Source of the DNA: Misgurnus anguillicaudatus
Lineage: Eukaryota; Chordata; Actinopteri; Cypriniformes; Cobitidae
Direction of reading: 5' to 3'
Assembly: GCF_027580225.2 (NCBI RefSeq)
Contig: NC_073351.2
Coordinates: forward strand, 5,684,501 to 5,748,500
DNA length: 64,000 nucleotides
The notes under the pieces were generated by a model. That model had not been told where the DNA came from, searched no databases, and was given only the letters and a program-made list of their open reading frames with translations. Position numbers and translations under genes: made by a program. The stretch's first letter is position 1; every line of letters begins with the position of its first letter. Of the stretch, positions 44,183-57,544 are shown in pieces.

Positions 44183-46208
44183 GATAAAAGTAAAAGATTT
44201 TTCCTCACCATATGTTTATTTGTCATTGACCCCAAATCACTGATCATCACTGTCAACAATAAAAAAAAAAAAAGATTTTAACTAGCAGTTTAACTATTTT
44301 TTACTTCAGATGACATGACCACAATGCTTACAGCCTGATTCATATGAACATGTGTTTTACTGTACTATAGCGTACGTTTAAATAGATTAAAAGCTGTACA
44401 TATGCCCAATCCATCTGATTATATGCTCTCTCTCACTGAGATCAATCAGCTTGTACAATCACAGCTTTATGTATTACATAACTGGGGCGATTACTGCAGG
44501 CAAACATTCATTTAGATGTTCTATAAATTACAATCAATAATTAACATCACTTTTGCCATTTTCATTAACTTAGAGAAGGAAATAAATATATTTCCTGAGA
44601 CCCAAGATACGTCATTTAATTACAGAAAATATTTTTTACAAAACCTCAGCTCTGATGTGAGTAATTTCAGACTATGTTTAAATAAATCCCATTTGCCCAC
44701 TGTAGTTATACTGACACCAGCACGGGTGACGTCATTGTTTCTGTCCGACAGTCCTAATCCATTTAGGAATTAGCCATCATGCCCATCTCCAGACAGAGTG
44801 GGGCGTATTGATTTACAATAATTGGGCTCCTATTTTTTCATGTTGTTCCAGATTTTAGACTCAATCTGTTTAATGAACCTAATGGTGATCTAATGAAAGC
44901 ACATGTTTGGTTTTATTCCCGTAAATCTGAGGCACTTAATGAAATGTCCATTAATTAGACAATTCCCAGTTTCCGACGGTTGACGTCAAACATAAAAGAG
45001 GACGCAGGACACAGTGGTTGTCGATGTACCCTGGAGGCTTTGTTTGATTGAGCTGTGTGCAGTCTAATGCTGCTGCTGGGTTATGGGTGAACTCCAACTT
45101 CCTGTTTGCCGGCCAGCAGGTACATTCTGAATAATCAACCATAATGGATCTTTCCTCGTGTAAAGATAGACACACACACTCTGTCCTTTGCTCATAATAC
45201 CCAACTGACCCCCATCAGAAAGCTGACATTTAGTGGGACCGAATAGCATTACTTTAAGGCCAAGAGGGGACGTCCACCTGCACACACATATGTCGAGCTC
45301 CAAACGGTGAGAATGTGAAATGTTCTGTATCGATTCCAGCTCAACCTCTCCTTTGACACACTCATTACCTCTTTGTTCGTCTCTCCATCCCTCCTCTGTT
45401 CACATTATCCATCTTTTCTGTTCCTCTTTCGCTCTGTGACTCATTGGACTTGGCATTTTACAGCTTTGCATTGTTCCTAACTCAAGTGAGACATTTATAG
45501 GTACTATGTGAGTAGTGAAGGCAGTTTAAACATTACAAATGTAATTACTATTATTATTTATAAGTGAATTATTATGATTATAATTACATAACATTTTTCT
45601 AATTTTGCTGATTTGAATGGGAGCCTTGCATGGCTTCATCACAGAGCAGTAAATCCCAGAATGCATTGCAACCAGCGCAATAAAAACGAAACATTGAGTG
45701 AAATATTTGATTATGTTCTTTACTGTACATACTATTTCATCCAATATTTTTTTGAGATCTGTGGATTTTAGTGTGTTGGCTACACATTATCACTACTATA
45801 CCAATATTGGTTCATAGTACAAAATTATGCCTCATCCGAATTGTTATGAAGATAAAACCTGTCAAAAATCCTATTGACTTGTATTGAAAAAAAGTCAAGG
45901 CACCAGAATATTACAGACACCTGGTGCTGTAAGTTTGTGTGAGCAAATGTAGGCGGAAGCCTTCAGATGGGTTCAGAAGCCATGCAACTTTCTTGCTCTT
46001 TGAAATGTATCTTTAAAAGGGAATGCAACCGAGCAATGACTGTGTGAGAAGTCTGTCTATGAATTATGTGCATGACACCACTGTGCGTTTTTTTGACTTG
46101 GGCCTAAACTGCTACCCAATACACCCCAGCAACCACACAGCAAACCACTCAGTTCAGCTCAACAACTGCAAAGCAATGCCCTGACAACCATACACAACAC
46201 CTTAATGC
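44183..46208. other. No gene; possible conserved non-coding segment
   Basis: Bases 44820-45000 are rich in homeodomain-type ATTA sites (GTCCATTAATTAGACAATT) in otherwise non-repetitive sequence. Nothing else recognised. Confidence 0.35.
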
Positions 46209-46630
46209 TACACTGTAAAATTCCGTAGAAATTACAGTGTTACTTGCAGCTGGTTGCCGGTAACTTACCGTATATAATTTATGTTATTTACTGGCAAGAG
46301 TTTGTTCAAAGTTAAATAAATTTTTAATATTAACAAGTCTTTATCTTTCAGAATAAAACTATACAATAACAGCCTCATGCAAAGCATTCTGGGAACCAGA
46401 AATCATCATCAACCATTTTGTTTTTTTACTTCAGATTTTGTTTCGCAGAATGCTTTGCTTGATGCTGTTATTTTAGTTTTACTCTGTAACGACAAAGACT
46501 TGTAAATGTTTAATGTTCATTTAACTTTGAACAAAATGTTACCAGTAGATAACATACATTTTGATCTACAATAAGTTACCGGCAACCAGCTGCAAGTAAC
46601 ACTGTAATTTCTATGGAGTTCTAAAAAAGT
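46209..46630. mobile_element. Palindromic MITE, CACTGTAAAA type
   Basis: GAAATTACAGTGTTACTTGC...GGTTGCCGGTAACTTA at the left is inverted with near identity at 46580-46615. A middle palindrome (GCATTCTGGGAACC / GCAGAATGCTTTGC region) pairs as well, so the whole 420 bp can fold back. Confidence 0.7.
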
Positions 46631-46992
46631 AAAAAGTATTTTTTTTTTTCGAGAATTGGATTAATACAACAACAGTCTGCAACTAGCCTGGAAAAACCCA
46701 GACAACTTCCGGCAAATTTAGATTTGCTCTCCAAATAGTCTGGCAAAGAGGCCATTCAAGCCCATTTCTAATGCTGAGAAATCTCACCACCTCTTTATTT
46801 GATGGCATGGGGTATACCCACTTCTACTGGGGGCATACATTAAGAGTATACCCACTTCTCCAGACACCACTACACCACTGCCCACCGAAGCATTTACTAA
46901 ATTATTAGAGATCAGATTCAGAACGATGATCAAAGCATACATGCGTTTCTCTTAATTCATAACTCGTGATAACTCAGTGGGGTAATAGTTAA

Positions 46993-47229
46993 AGGCGGAG
47001 TCCATGATGTTTGAAAGCCAATGTTGATATTTGAAATCACGTAAACAAACACGCCTCTACCCCAATAAAATCTGGACCTTCTGTTGATAGACCCGCCCCA
47101 CACATACGCAACCCGGCAAGGATGTTGGTTAGTAGACACGCTCCTTACTGCTGATTGGCTATAAGTGTGTTTTGGTAGTCGGCCCGTCTCCTTTTCCGAA
47201 ACGTTTTTCAAACATCGTGGACTCCGCCT
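46993..47229. mobile_element. TTAA-flanked MITE (T2/Kolobok-like), 237 bp
   Basis: AGGCGGAGTCCATGATGTTT and AAACATCGTGGACTCCGCCT are inverted ends with TTAA flanks (46989-46992, 47230-47233). Confidence 0.8.
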
Positions 47230-47233
47230 TTAA

Positions 47234-47689
47234 ATGCCTCTAATCTGATGAATTACGAGATGTTCACCAAGGAAATGCTAGGCGCGTAGGCTCTTGTCAC
47301 ATGACCTGCGGTGCGCTTGTGACATTCTTAAAAGTTGAGATGTTTTAAAAAGGATGGGGTGCGGAGGCGCCTGGAAAAAACAAGCGCGTCCACACTGCGT
47401 GCGTGTGGCGATCGGATCGCTTCCATTATGCACGCAAAAGATGCGATATGTGAACAGCCCCTTATGCAAACCACATATCGTAATAAGCTGCTAGCCGCTA
47501 GAGGGCGCAATCCTTAAAATGTAATTGTACGTCATAATAAGCTGATTTCAAAAACAACCTCAAAGTCTAACAGAAGAGGTGACAGTAAAGGGACCAGAAA
47601 CAGATTAACTGTTTAAAGCTGTCTTAGCCTTCAACCTTTTGCTATAAATTTTGACCCATAATGGTTAAATATTGAACACATGCTTGATT
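47234..47689. other. No gene; GC-rich patch
   Basis: 47280-47470 is GC-rich (GCGCGTCCACACTGCGTGCG) and may be part of a DNA transposon, but ends are not clear. Confidence 0.35.
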
Positions 47690-47858
47690 AAAAATTACCC
47701 AATGTTAGGTTGTTGTTATGCAAGCATAGGGTATAATAATAACCCAGCAGTTGGGTTAAAACAACCCAACATTGGGTCGATTTTATCCCAGCGGTGTGTT
47801 CTGTTCAAAATTTAACCAAATATGGGTCAAAAATAACCCAGCCATTTTTACAGTGTAT
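47690..47858. mobile_element. AACCCA/TGGGTT-rich MITE fragment
   Basis: Alternating AACCCA and TGGGTT words end in CATTTTTACAGTGTA, a frequent terminal form in fish palindromic MITEs. The left end is not seen. Confidence 0.5.
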
Positions 47859-49446
47859 ACTTCAGAGTTGGGCAAAAAAAACACTATCTCAAGCCAATCG
47901 ATAACTATTTTATGAGGTGACTAATTTTTATGACATTCATATGTTTGAGTACAATCTCCAGTTCAGCGGTGGAGTTTCAATATTGCTTTTTTGTAATAAT
48001 TGTATGTTTTTGTATGATTCTCATTGTACAAATTTATACAAATTACAGTGGCCACCTTGTAAAATATTAAGATCCCTTGAGATCAGGCTGGTAAAAATGT
48101 TTCACAAATTGCATAAAAAATAACCCATTTACACATATTTTTTGTGTGCATTTTTTTTTATCGCAATCGTCTGCATAATCCATACAATGTAAATTAAATA
48201 CAGTTATGATGTGTGTACAGTATATGTTTGAGGGACTGCAGGGGCAATGTACTTGGTCTGTTTATTCTTAATTTGTTTGTTTATATTTCAGTGAGCTCGC
48301 TTGATTTGATCTGGAGAGCTGCTAATGTAATTATCTAATTTGGTTTGATGACAGGATAAAATTGATGTCTCCTGAGCATTGGAGAAGATGTGAAATTGTT
48401 TGGTTTATGTGTGTACGTGTCCCCTCAGAGGTTGCCATTCTCTTTTTGTCCTCATTTACAAGAATTATTGGAAGTGGTTGCTGTGTGGTGAAATGATTTC
48501 GTAAGTACACCCGCAAGCTCAGCTTTGCGATATTTAGATGACTTTTAAAAACGGTACCTTTCTGACCTAGGTGAAATATCTTTTATGTTAATGGTGAATG
48601 TTCTGTTATGGAAAAGGTCAGTGTAATATATTGTTGTAATAGAGAAAGTATGTATTTTAACAACCTCTGGAGAACAATGAATCCAAGCTTGCACTCATAT
48701 AAAAAATATAATAAACCCTCAGATGTCACCGTTTTAAGAAAAATGTTTGGTGAAATCAGTTCAGACAATTCTGCTCTCACATTACAAATTTCATTTAAGC
48801 ACTTTAAAGCTAATATAGTGTGGTTAAATGATGTAAAGAAGTCCACTTTAACAGTTCAACGATTATATATTTTTGTTGATAATGGTGCAAAGTACTTACA
48901 GTATATAATAATTCTGCTAGTCATGACAGGCGCTTATCTAATCATATATGCACCATTGACTCTTTGTATTATAATGTAACACAATATAGATGATGTTATG
49001 TGGAAAAAACATTTAGTCAATTTGTATTTGCAAGGACAGTATATAGTTGGGCTTTTGTGGTTAATATCAAGCTCCTCCTAAAGTGCCATTAAAAAAAAAT
49101 AGTATTAGACACTTGTCTGGTCATGTACACACAAACACTATATAATGGACAATTTTTTTAGTTCCTATTACAGTACTAGCTGAGTAACCACAGCTACTTT
49201 GGTAGTCACATTAGCTATTTTGTCATGTATACTATCATTTGACATCCAGAAAGTGTGCAAATACTATTGCCTATTATGAACACTGGACTGTATAATTAAG
49301 TCTTTCTTTAAAATGTATGCCACTTAGATGGATATTTTGTTTTGTTTGTGTACATTGCATAAGCATTCAACTGTACAGAAATGTTTTATTTTCAATTTCT
49401 GCTAAAGTATAGAAGTGCACAGACCTGAATCAAAGTACAGCATTAG

Positions 49447-49491
<45 letters not shown>

Positions 49492-50265
49492 ATGAAAGAG
49501 AGAGAGAAAATGAGAGGATACAGCTGACATACATTAGTGATTTATTCTTCATCATTTTCTGCTCTGTATTAGTGATTAATCAAAGACATCATTTTCTCTT
49601 TTTATGACATCTGCACATCTGCCTATCCCACAATTCCACACTCAGCGTGCGAGGTTTAGTAATGTAGGCGTCCTATGAAAAACAACGCAAGGTGACAGAA
49701 TCAATCAAGCACAACAGGTTACCCTTCGCAGTCTGTGTGTGTGCGTGTAGTGTCTCGATTCTTCACTTTACAACAAATATCATTGCCTCCATTTTTCTAT
49801 TTGGCTCTTATTCTGAATGTAAAAGTCATTAAGTTCTTATTGATTTTTTGAGGAACACCATCATGCATGTAAAGTGTGGGTGGATAGATGGGTGCGGGCT
49901 ACAGCAGACAGCTCGGTGACAAGGACACAAGCATGTATGGGTGGAGTTAACCAGATCTGAATACAACCAATGAAGAATTCTTCATGATGATTGAATGATT
50001 TAGCTGGTGTGTTTATTCTGCTACTATATTTTATTACAAAAAATGCAATCACGGTACAGAATATATACGACATAAATTGCTTATTAGTTAATGTTTATAA
50101 TAGTTCTTAATGTTTTTGCACATACTTTTGTTTATGTTTTAACCTCCTTTACACGGCAGACCCTGTACCATGTCCAAAAGTACTTATTATGACTTAATAT
50201 AAAATATTCCTTTAATTTTTAAGGGTCTTTCATGGACCCAGTAGCACATATGAGATACTGTTTGA
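47859..50265. other. No gene; AT-rich DNA with one CA microsatellite
   Basis: Open frames such as the 123-codon one at 48608-48979 are AT-driven and show no domain. Confidence 0.5.
49451..49489 (+). repeat. (CA)n microsatellite
   Basis: About 19 uninterrupted CA units. Confidence 0.98.
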
Positions 50266-50273
50266 TCATTTAA

Positions 50274-50550
50274 AGCAACACTATGTAGTTTCCATGTAAA
50301 AATGACTTACAGCTCCCCCATGTGGTTTAAAAGCGCAACAGTGCCTGGTATCAGACACTCTTCTGCAGGCAGGGGGAGGGGCGGGGCTGTGTGCTCTACC
50401 CTCCACCGCCACTTTCAGAGTGTGTTTGTAGCAGCTAGGATGCTGCTCAGGTTGCAGCAACAGTACAGTTTGTCCAGTTAAAAGTTGTTCTATCGCTGAA
50501 ATAATTTTAGAGACATTATTTAAAGGTAAAAAAAACTACATAGTGTTGCT
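50274..50550. mobile_element. TTAA-flanked MITE (T2/Kolobok-like), 277 bp
   Basis: AGCAACACTATGTAGTTT and AACTACATAGTGTTGCT are inverted ends with TTAA flanks (50270-50273, 50551-50554). Confidence 0.82.
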
Positions 50551-50959
50551 TTAATATTCACATATTTCATATTTTTCAAATATGACAAACATGGGCAAGT
50601 CTTATATCAAATGAAAGCTCTCACTCAGGAATAAGGCTACAGCGTTGTTTTGTTCTATTATCATCACATATCCAACAATCGTCGAATAAATAATGAGGTA
50701 AAAATGGTCTTTTGTAAACATATGGGAAACTTGAGTGTGAGCTGCCTCAGATAGCACAGATAGCCACAAATGATACACCATCTTTTATCTTAGGACCTAC
50801 TCTAAAAAATGAGTCCATTCACAGCATTTTCTTTGGTTGTGTGCATGAATAATCCCTTGCTAATTATTATGTGTGCAAAACAAAACATTATATTGTATAC
50901 AAAGTATTTTTATATGAAAAATGTATTTTCACTCCCTTCAGCAAAATAAGAATCTTTTT

Positions 50960-51545
50960 TTTGGGGGTGTTTACTGGTAACAGCCAGAACTGTCTGCAGT
51001 CTGCTAGAGCACACAGAACCAGAGTTATTCAAAGTTTGTTTAGAACAGAAAAAAAGACAATTTGGTGTTTCATCATATGAAAAACAACCTAAATAACAAT
51101 ATTTGTCACAAACAGCAGCTTTTTGTAACTTCAAAGGGTTTTCTGTAAAATGATATAAAGATATTGCATTTATTCCACTGTATGTGGTTATGGGTACAAT
51201 TCAAATGTTTTTAGGCGAAAATTGAAAGGGTATTATTCCTCCCTTAAGTTGGAATAGAATAACTTTTGCTTACATTATGATAGAGAAAAATCATTTCCCT
51301 CTAAGCTGACATTTGCTGGAATCAAACAAAACTGTCTGCAGGTGGCTGGAGCACTCAGGGCCAGAGTTATACACTTTCAAATACAGAAAAAAACCTCAAA
51401 AAGTGACTTTTTATTTTTGTGTTTATTGACAACACATACAACCATGTTTAGCACTTTCAACAGTGTTTTATGTCATTTCAAAGGGTTTCCTATAAAATGA
51501 TACCAAACTTTTGTATGTACACCTCTGCATGTGGGTATGGGAAGC
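50960..51545. repeat. Diverged tandem duplication, period about 345 bp
   Basis: TGTCTGCAG, CCAGAGTTAT, ACAGAAAAAAA, AAGGGTTT-C-TAAAATGATA and TGTGG-TATGGG recur in the same order from 50991 and from 51333. Identity is moderate, so the duplication is old. It may be part of a larger degenerate repeat starting near 50570. Confidence 0.6.
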
Positions 51546-52190
51546 TTTTGAAATTGGGTAGGACAAATCCAGGCGGAAATTTTCTAAATAGCCTGTGCTT
51601 TAAATGAAAAGAGCAAATCATTTTAAAATAAGCAAGAAGCGTTGTAATAATATTTACATGAACCGAAAACAATACGGAATACGTGTAATCGTTTAATATG
51701 TTTATTATGGTTTGTTCAAATAACTTACAATGTGTTGAATGAGAAAGATGCTGCTGACTGTTGGATCGCGTGAAGCTTGATGTGATGCCATAAAAACTTA
51801 AAACAAGTCAATTAAAAATTGCGGTTAAAAAAACTCACACCAGAGGGAAAGTTGTAACATTTTAAACATTTGCATTAAAAGGTTAAAAACATGAATTCTT
51901 GGTCTATTTCTTGTACAAACACTCGACTGACTTTCCCATTGTAAAGATACTGGTATGTCTCTGTGCTTTTATATTTGTGTAAAGACCCGTCACCCCCGAC
52001 CAACAACATGAAATTATTGAATATATCTTCATATGATGTATCAGGACACTTCTTAATTTCAGCCTCACACTGGTTCATACATGGCAGGTGTGGTAAATAT
52101 TTACCATAACTGTTTTAATCATGTTTTATGCATCTTTCTTAACCCTGTTTTCTACCGGCTGGGTATTGAAACGTAGCCTGACTATGTCAG
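51546..52190. other. No gene seen
   Basis: AT-rich, nothing recognised. Confidence 0.5.
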
Positions 52191-52357
52191 ACTTTGTACT
52201 TCCGCTAAATTTCATTACGCTTCTGTACTCAGTCTGACATACCTCCAATACAAACCGTTTTCCCCGGCTTCAAGACCGACGGCCCAATCAACCAACAGAG
52301 GGCGGGCTGAGAGCCGTGATGTAGACGCTAAGCACCGAATGTACGGTTGTAGTGGAC

Positions 52358-52604
52358 ATGGAGGCACAGAAAGCTATTTGCTCTGTTGTGGAGAACCGGC
52401 ACTTGCCAACTTAAGCCCGAACAAGAAAAGTGTTTGTTAAACATTTTGAATGGAGATTATGTTGTTGCCCTACTCTCGACAGGTTTTAGGAAAAGTTTAA
52501 TTTATCAACTATTACCGATCGTCACCGAGAAACTGTGTGCAGCACAGCTTAACGTGCAAAACGATCGAGAAATCATGGAAGATAATTATATTGTTCACAG
52601 TTAA
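52358..52604 (+). pseudogene. RecQ-like DNA helicase fragment, frameshifted
   Basis: ATG at 52358 opens MEAQKAICSVVENRHLPT and then stops. The frame that opens at 52386 reads CQLKPEQEKCLLNILNGDYV, then VALLSTGFRKSLIYQLLPIV. This matches the Q-motif (KPEQ) and the motif I/Walker A neighbourhood (TGFGKSLIYQ) of RecQ-family ATP-dependent helicases. The Walker A glycine before KS is Arg here, and a frame change separates the two parts. No later helicase motifs follow, so this is a dead N-terminal fragment, perhaps carried by a repeat. Confidence 0.6.
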
Positions 52605-53220
52605 TGGTGGAGGACGCGTGGGCAAACATTCTTTGGTGACATTCCTGATTAACCAGAAAATAAGGTAGGAAGATTTAATTTACATATGGTTATGGCTGTC
52701 TGGTGGAAGAGTTTGAGCGGAGAGAGGGGCATTCCCCCACTTAGACGTGAGTGGAAAGACACCGTACGGATAGTGTTCAACTAGATCTGGCCCGATTTAC
52801 TTTACATAATCTGCAAAATTCGTTCATAGCCATGTTAATTCCGGTATTTCGCTCAATGGGTTTGTTTTCACCTCATACGTGTGTTTTAAAGCATAATTTC
52901 GATGCGACTGAGCCGGCGCATAATGCACATCATATACAAACGTTATGTGATTGGCTTACGTTTGGACCAATGATTTTAAACTTCAGACAAGCCCCTCCCA
53001 CGAGAAGGAAAACGATTGTCAATTATGCCCAGCCAGACTCTGTCTATGAAGCGAAGCAAAATAGCAGAGGATGGTATAACCAAGCTAATTGAAACGAACG
53101 TCTCTCACAAAGAAGGGAAATACATCAAATCTCTTACTTCCACATTCGAAAATAAGGTGGATAGAGCAGTTTGTCCATTTTTGTCTACTGCAGATACATA
53201 ACGGCGCAAAATGGTGACTT
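52605..53220. other. Probable repeat-derived DNA next to the helicase fragment
   Basis: A 113-codon open frame (52751-53092) has no domain I recognise. AGCCTGACTATGTCAGAC at 52178 and GCCCAGCCAGACTCTGTCT at 53029 look like transposon-type sequence, but I cannot pair them as ends. Confidence 0.3.
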
Positions 53221-55185
53221 CCATGTAAGGGGACCCACAGTGTATACAGATAAAGATGGCTCATTCTAAAAAAAACAATAACGTAGTTTTTGTAAGGTCT
53301 TTATACACCATTGATTATATTGCATTTCTGTCATGAAATCCTTCTTAAAGTTATACAGTACAATTCACCTTTAAATAATATCATGGCTCTTCCTAGCTTT
53401 GTAATGGCCCTGGATAGTACCCGACTTTTTGATGCCCATGCATCATCAGAAAATTAAATCCATACGACTCCAGGGAGTTAATATATTTTGTCTTCATAAG
53501 CTAAACAATATGTTTTCGAAAGAAAACGATCAATACATTGCATTTGAATATAAACACATCTAGATTAAAAATGGTGCCATGTTTTGTCACAATGCATTTG
53601 ACATCTTTCTTGGTGAAATATTCCTTCAAATTCCATTAGAAGCTATTACACATGGGCAAAAAAGTACATGAAAATTGTACATATAGCCCCATTAGGAACT
53701 GGTTAAGTAGTTTAAAAACAAAAAGATATGCCCATACTTGGCATCTTTTTACCCCCCTTTGCTGTCCGTATAATCCTAATCAAAATCAGACTTGCACTGT
53801 GCATATTAACAATTATATAGAGAAACTCTCAGAAATGTGTTCACGTGCTATAACTGAATTTTGAGACCCACCCCCATTCTCTCATTAGTAACACAAGGCT
53901 AGTGTGACAGTAAAATAATTAGCCTGCCCTAATGCACTCGGCTATCTCTCTGACTGGATGACTGCTCAAGGCGTAGCTATTAAGTTTTTGAAGGTTTTTA
54001 ATTTGAAAGGGGTGGAACAAGGCATTTATCTGTGAATTAGAGATAGAGAGAGAGAATTCCCTCTCCCGGGGCAAGGCCTTTTTCGCTGCCCTCATCAGTT
54101 CTCTAATTAGCTTCATTTTGTGTTATCTTTTAAGATAAAGTAAAAATAATGTACATTGCTAAAGATCACGCCACTCTCTTTGAATAACTCAACTATAACT
54201 TTAACGGTTTAATTGAAACCCTACCAATCCTTTAAATTTGACCAATGGTGAAAGTTTTGCTAACATTGTTAGCATTTTCTTTTATGTACTATATATTTAC
54301 TATGCCTGTGGTTAAATCTGTACTTGTTGTGAATATCTCTCACAGTACCCTAACCTCCGAATGGATGACAATTTATGTGTGTATAGTATAGTCTAGTAGG
54401 TTGGGTTGGTTTCTTTAAAAACTGAATGAAAATTCAGTGGGAATAACATATCAATGCAGGAATGAAATTCATTTTTTTATTGTTGTATGTGCATGTGATA
54501 AAAGAAGTCACTTCCAGAATTGCTTTAATCATTATATAAATACCATTATTGTAAATACAGGGAGTCTTCGGGCTGATGTTTAGTGCCATTAGACAACTAT
54601 CACAACAAACGTCTGCCTCACCCCACACCAAGGGTTCTTCCTTATAACCTGCTCGGTTGAACGGGTTTATGTCATTTAACTTAATACTGTCCATTGTAGA
54701 CGTCTCCATGTGGGGTCATGAGATATCACACACCCTGGGCATTAACTTGATGTGTGTGTGTATGTGGATCATGAGAGCTCATTAGATATGGACACAGTCC
54801 AGCAATCCAGTTTATTAAATAAAGCGGGGTTATGAATATGTGTGAGATGGATCACAGCACCCTGAGTCCGGTCAAACGGCTGGACTGAATTCTGATTTCT
54901 CAATAATTCATAAAGAGCTGAGCCAATGTGATATCCAAAGTCTCTCTGGAGATCTTCCCTCATAATAGGGTGCAGACAAAATCTATATTATTTTATTTGA
55001 TAAACAACAGAGGAACAATCACAAGTTCAAGCATAAATAGTTTTTTATAAAGGATTTACTGAATAGTTTCGTCACAATCCTCTGTCATTGTCCTCACTTA
55101 CCGGACTACATCTCCCATCATCCTTTACACCACGTCATCCACCATCTTTGATTATTGTCTTCACCTGTTTATCATTATCTGGACT
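53221..55185. other. No gene; possible conserved non-coding segment
   Basis: Bases 53925-54125 are non-repetitive and rich in AATTAG-type sites, like an enhancer. The rest shows nothing recognisable. Confidence 0.35.
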
Positions 55186-55189
55186 ATGC

Positions 55190-55535
55190 CCCTATCCCAA
55201 ATGGCACACTCCGGACTTGTGGACCTCCTCAGAGTCCACACTTTGATGATATCGTGTAGTGCAGACCTTAGGGACCCTTGACGCGAGTCTACGAGGGGGC
55301 ACTGGAGTTGTATTTTCGGACAGACTCTAGCGCGCCGGAAATAGGAAGAGAAGTTGCCCATCAGTGCCTTCTCCCTTCCATCATCTGATTGGTCTGATTG
55401 CTCTTTTACAAGGACTTCTGGGTTGGTAAAGTGCTTAAAGCCTGCTGCAGTGCGGGCTTCGCCGCATCAAGGGTTCAAATGGGGGCGCAGATGAGCACAC
55501 TTCGGAGCGTGAAAATGATAGATGGGATACCCTAC
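55190..55535. mobile_element. Possible MITE with TATCCCA-type ends
   Basis: CTATCCCAAATGGCACACTCCG at the left and CGGAGCG...AGATGGGATA at the right are loosely inverted. No duplication was verified. Confidence 0.35.
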
Positions 55536-55569
55536 GGACTCGTAGACTAAGTGAGCACGCGCAATTTAA

Positions 55570-56819
55570 ATGGACACTTCACCGATTTGCATTAAGCTTT
55601 GTATCGTGAGAACCCCAGTAATGTTTCTGAATGGTCGTGCATCATTCCCTCAGTTTCTCCTGAGACGGGAGAAATACAGATTTCAGTGTTGCACTTCCTT
55701 CTTTCAATGATGTAAAAATCGTCATTTTGCATCATTGAAAGAAGGAAATTCTGTATCTTTGTCGAGGGTGAAAGACTACAGACACTCATTCCTCATTTTT
55801 CCAAGGTGGGGGCTATGGGTGGGACCCACTCACGCTGCAGACCTATTACAGATCAGTGGGTGGGACTTACGAAAATATACGAACACAGACGAAAAATCAG
55901 CCGCCATCTTTATGCTAAGCTAACAACGCTGTGGAGTGAGCCAGACTTCATGTCACAATAATAGCGGAAGGTAATTGATATGATATGGAAGAGGGTGTTT
56001 TCGCAAGTGTGATGCTCTAATCCGCTGTTCATGGCACCTTTATGAGCCACAATACAACAAAGAGCTCAGGCAGATGGAGGAACAGAAGCCAGAGGAGTAG
56101 GCCGGAGCCTGGGCTTCGGCTGAGTAGAGGAGCCCGGGGAAGACGGCGCAACCATCGGCCTTTCTTGTGTAGAGAAGCCCGGACTGGCTAGAGCTTGAAT
56201 GGACTAGTAGTGCCTGTACTCTCGCTGTGTGCTTTTTGTATATGGACATTTGTTTGGTGAATGTTCCCAGGCAAGACAGGTACTTTGCGTGTGTTTATTT
56301 CACAGACATGTTTCGGCTTACGAGCACAAGTGCTTAGCCAACGCGTCTGTGGAGTATACATATTGTGCGGGGGACACGCTTGTGTGCAGGATGCGGCATT
56401 TTCTTCTTTGGGAATATATATGTTTGGCCAAGCACTCTCAAAAATAGATCAGAAACTGAAAGAAGCTTGTTCCTACCCATGGACAGCGGCGTCCTGGATA
56501 CATATTTTAGAATCCTAAACTGGAAGCGACAGGGATAAACAGACATCTGACTATAAAGTAAGTGTTTCTATTTTCTTTGTTATACTAACGTGGTATTTAT
56601 GTACACAATAGCATATCTGAGCGGTGTTCCGATTAATGGCAGTGGCTTGCAGAGCTGTGCATTGTGGGAGTTGTAGTTTTTCATACAAATGTGCCCTAAA
56701 GTCACGTTTTGTCTTTTTTCGGTCAAATAGGCACAAAATTCTAAATTTATGTTACATTTCGACTACAAATATGACCCACTTTCAATAAAGATTAATGTTT
56801 CTATCGATGAAATGTCCAT
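55570..56819. mobile_element. TTAA-flanked element with ATGGACA ends, 1250 bp
   Basis: ATGGACACTTCACCGAT at the left is inverted at the right (ATCGATGAAATGTCCAT), with TTAA on both sides (55566-55569, 56820-56823). A hairpin (CTTTCAATGATG / CATCATTGAAAG) is at 55696-55745. The interior has only short frames and no transposase, so it is probably non-autonomous and T2/Kolobok-like. Confidence 0.65.
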
Positions 56820-56823
56820 TTAA

Positions 56824-57544
56824 GGCCACGAGACCGAAAGTCCACATGAAGTGCGCCATTTGGGACATCTTGGTCGGTTCTCGTTTGTGTTTGCCATGTC
56901 TGTGGTCCATGTTCCTGTATTTGGCCTGTGAGAAATCATTAAAACTCCTTATCTCCTATGTGTGGCGTCATGTTACAAGTTTCTTGTATTTAATAATTTT
57001 TTTTGCACAGTTTATTAATTGTGTTAAATGTGTTTAATTAATCTAAATAATACAAACAAAATTATTACACTGTTAGAAAAAATGGCAAAAATGGCCCCAA
57101 GCTGTTTTTAAAAAAGGTCCTATGTCCTATTTAGGTATGTATGTGTATGCATTTGGCAACATTATGTACTGTTATGGACTGTTTTTTGACAATATTTTTT
57201 CTGACTGCTTATTTTAATTAAGTTATCATCATTATCAATATTGTAAATATGGCTGAATTCCACAAAAAACTTGGGTCACATTTAAAGAGGAGCAAAGCAA
57301 GATCTGAACTCATTGTCAAGGCCTGGTACTGTGTGAATGCAGACAAAATTGTGCCATTTTTACCCAGTTCACTTGGATGGGTTTGACTTTGGCTCTTTTA
57401 AATGGAACCGAGTGTGTGAAGTGAGTATGGCAGGAATAAGCCCTCACATACAGTATGTGAGAAATAGTGAAAAAGATAGAAGGAGAACAATAAAATAAAA
57501 AGAGAAAGAGACTGAGAGAGATGCCCATGTGAGCTCTGAAACCA
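56824..57544. other. No gene seen
   Basis: AT-rich, nothing recognised. Confidence 0.5.

Noticed and set aside
48608..48979. 123-codon plus-strand frame
   Set aside because: AT-rich chance frame without domain or splice context.
56229..56518. Two overlapping plus-strand frames of 72 and 85 codons
   Set aside because: Inside the TTAA-flanked element at 55570-56819; they overlap in different frames and match no family that I know.
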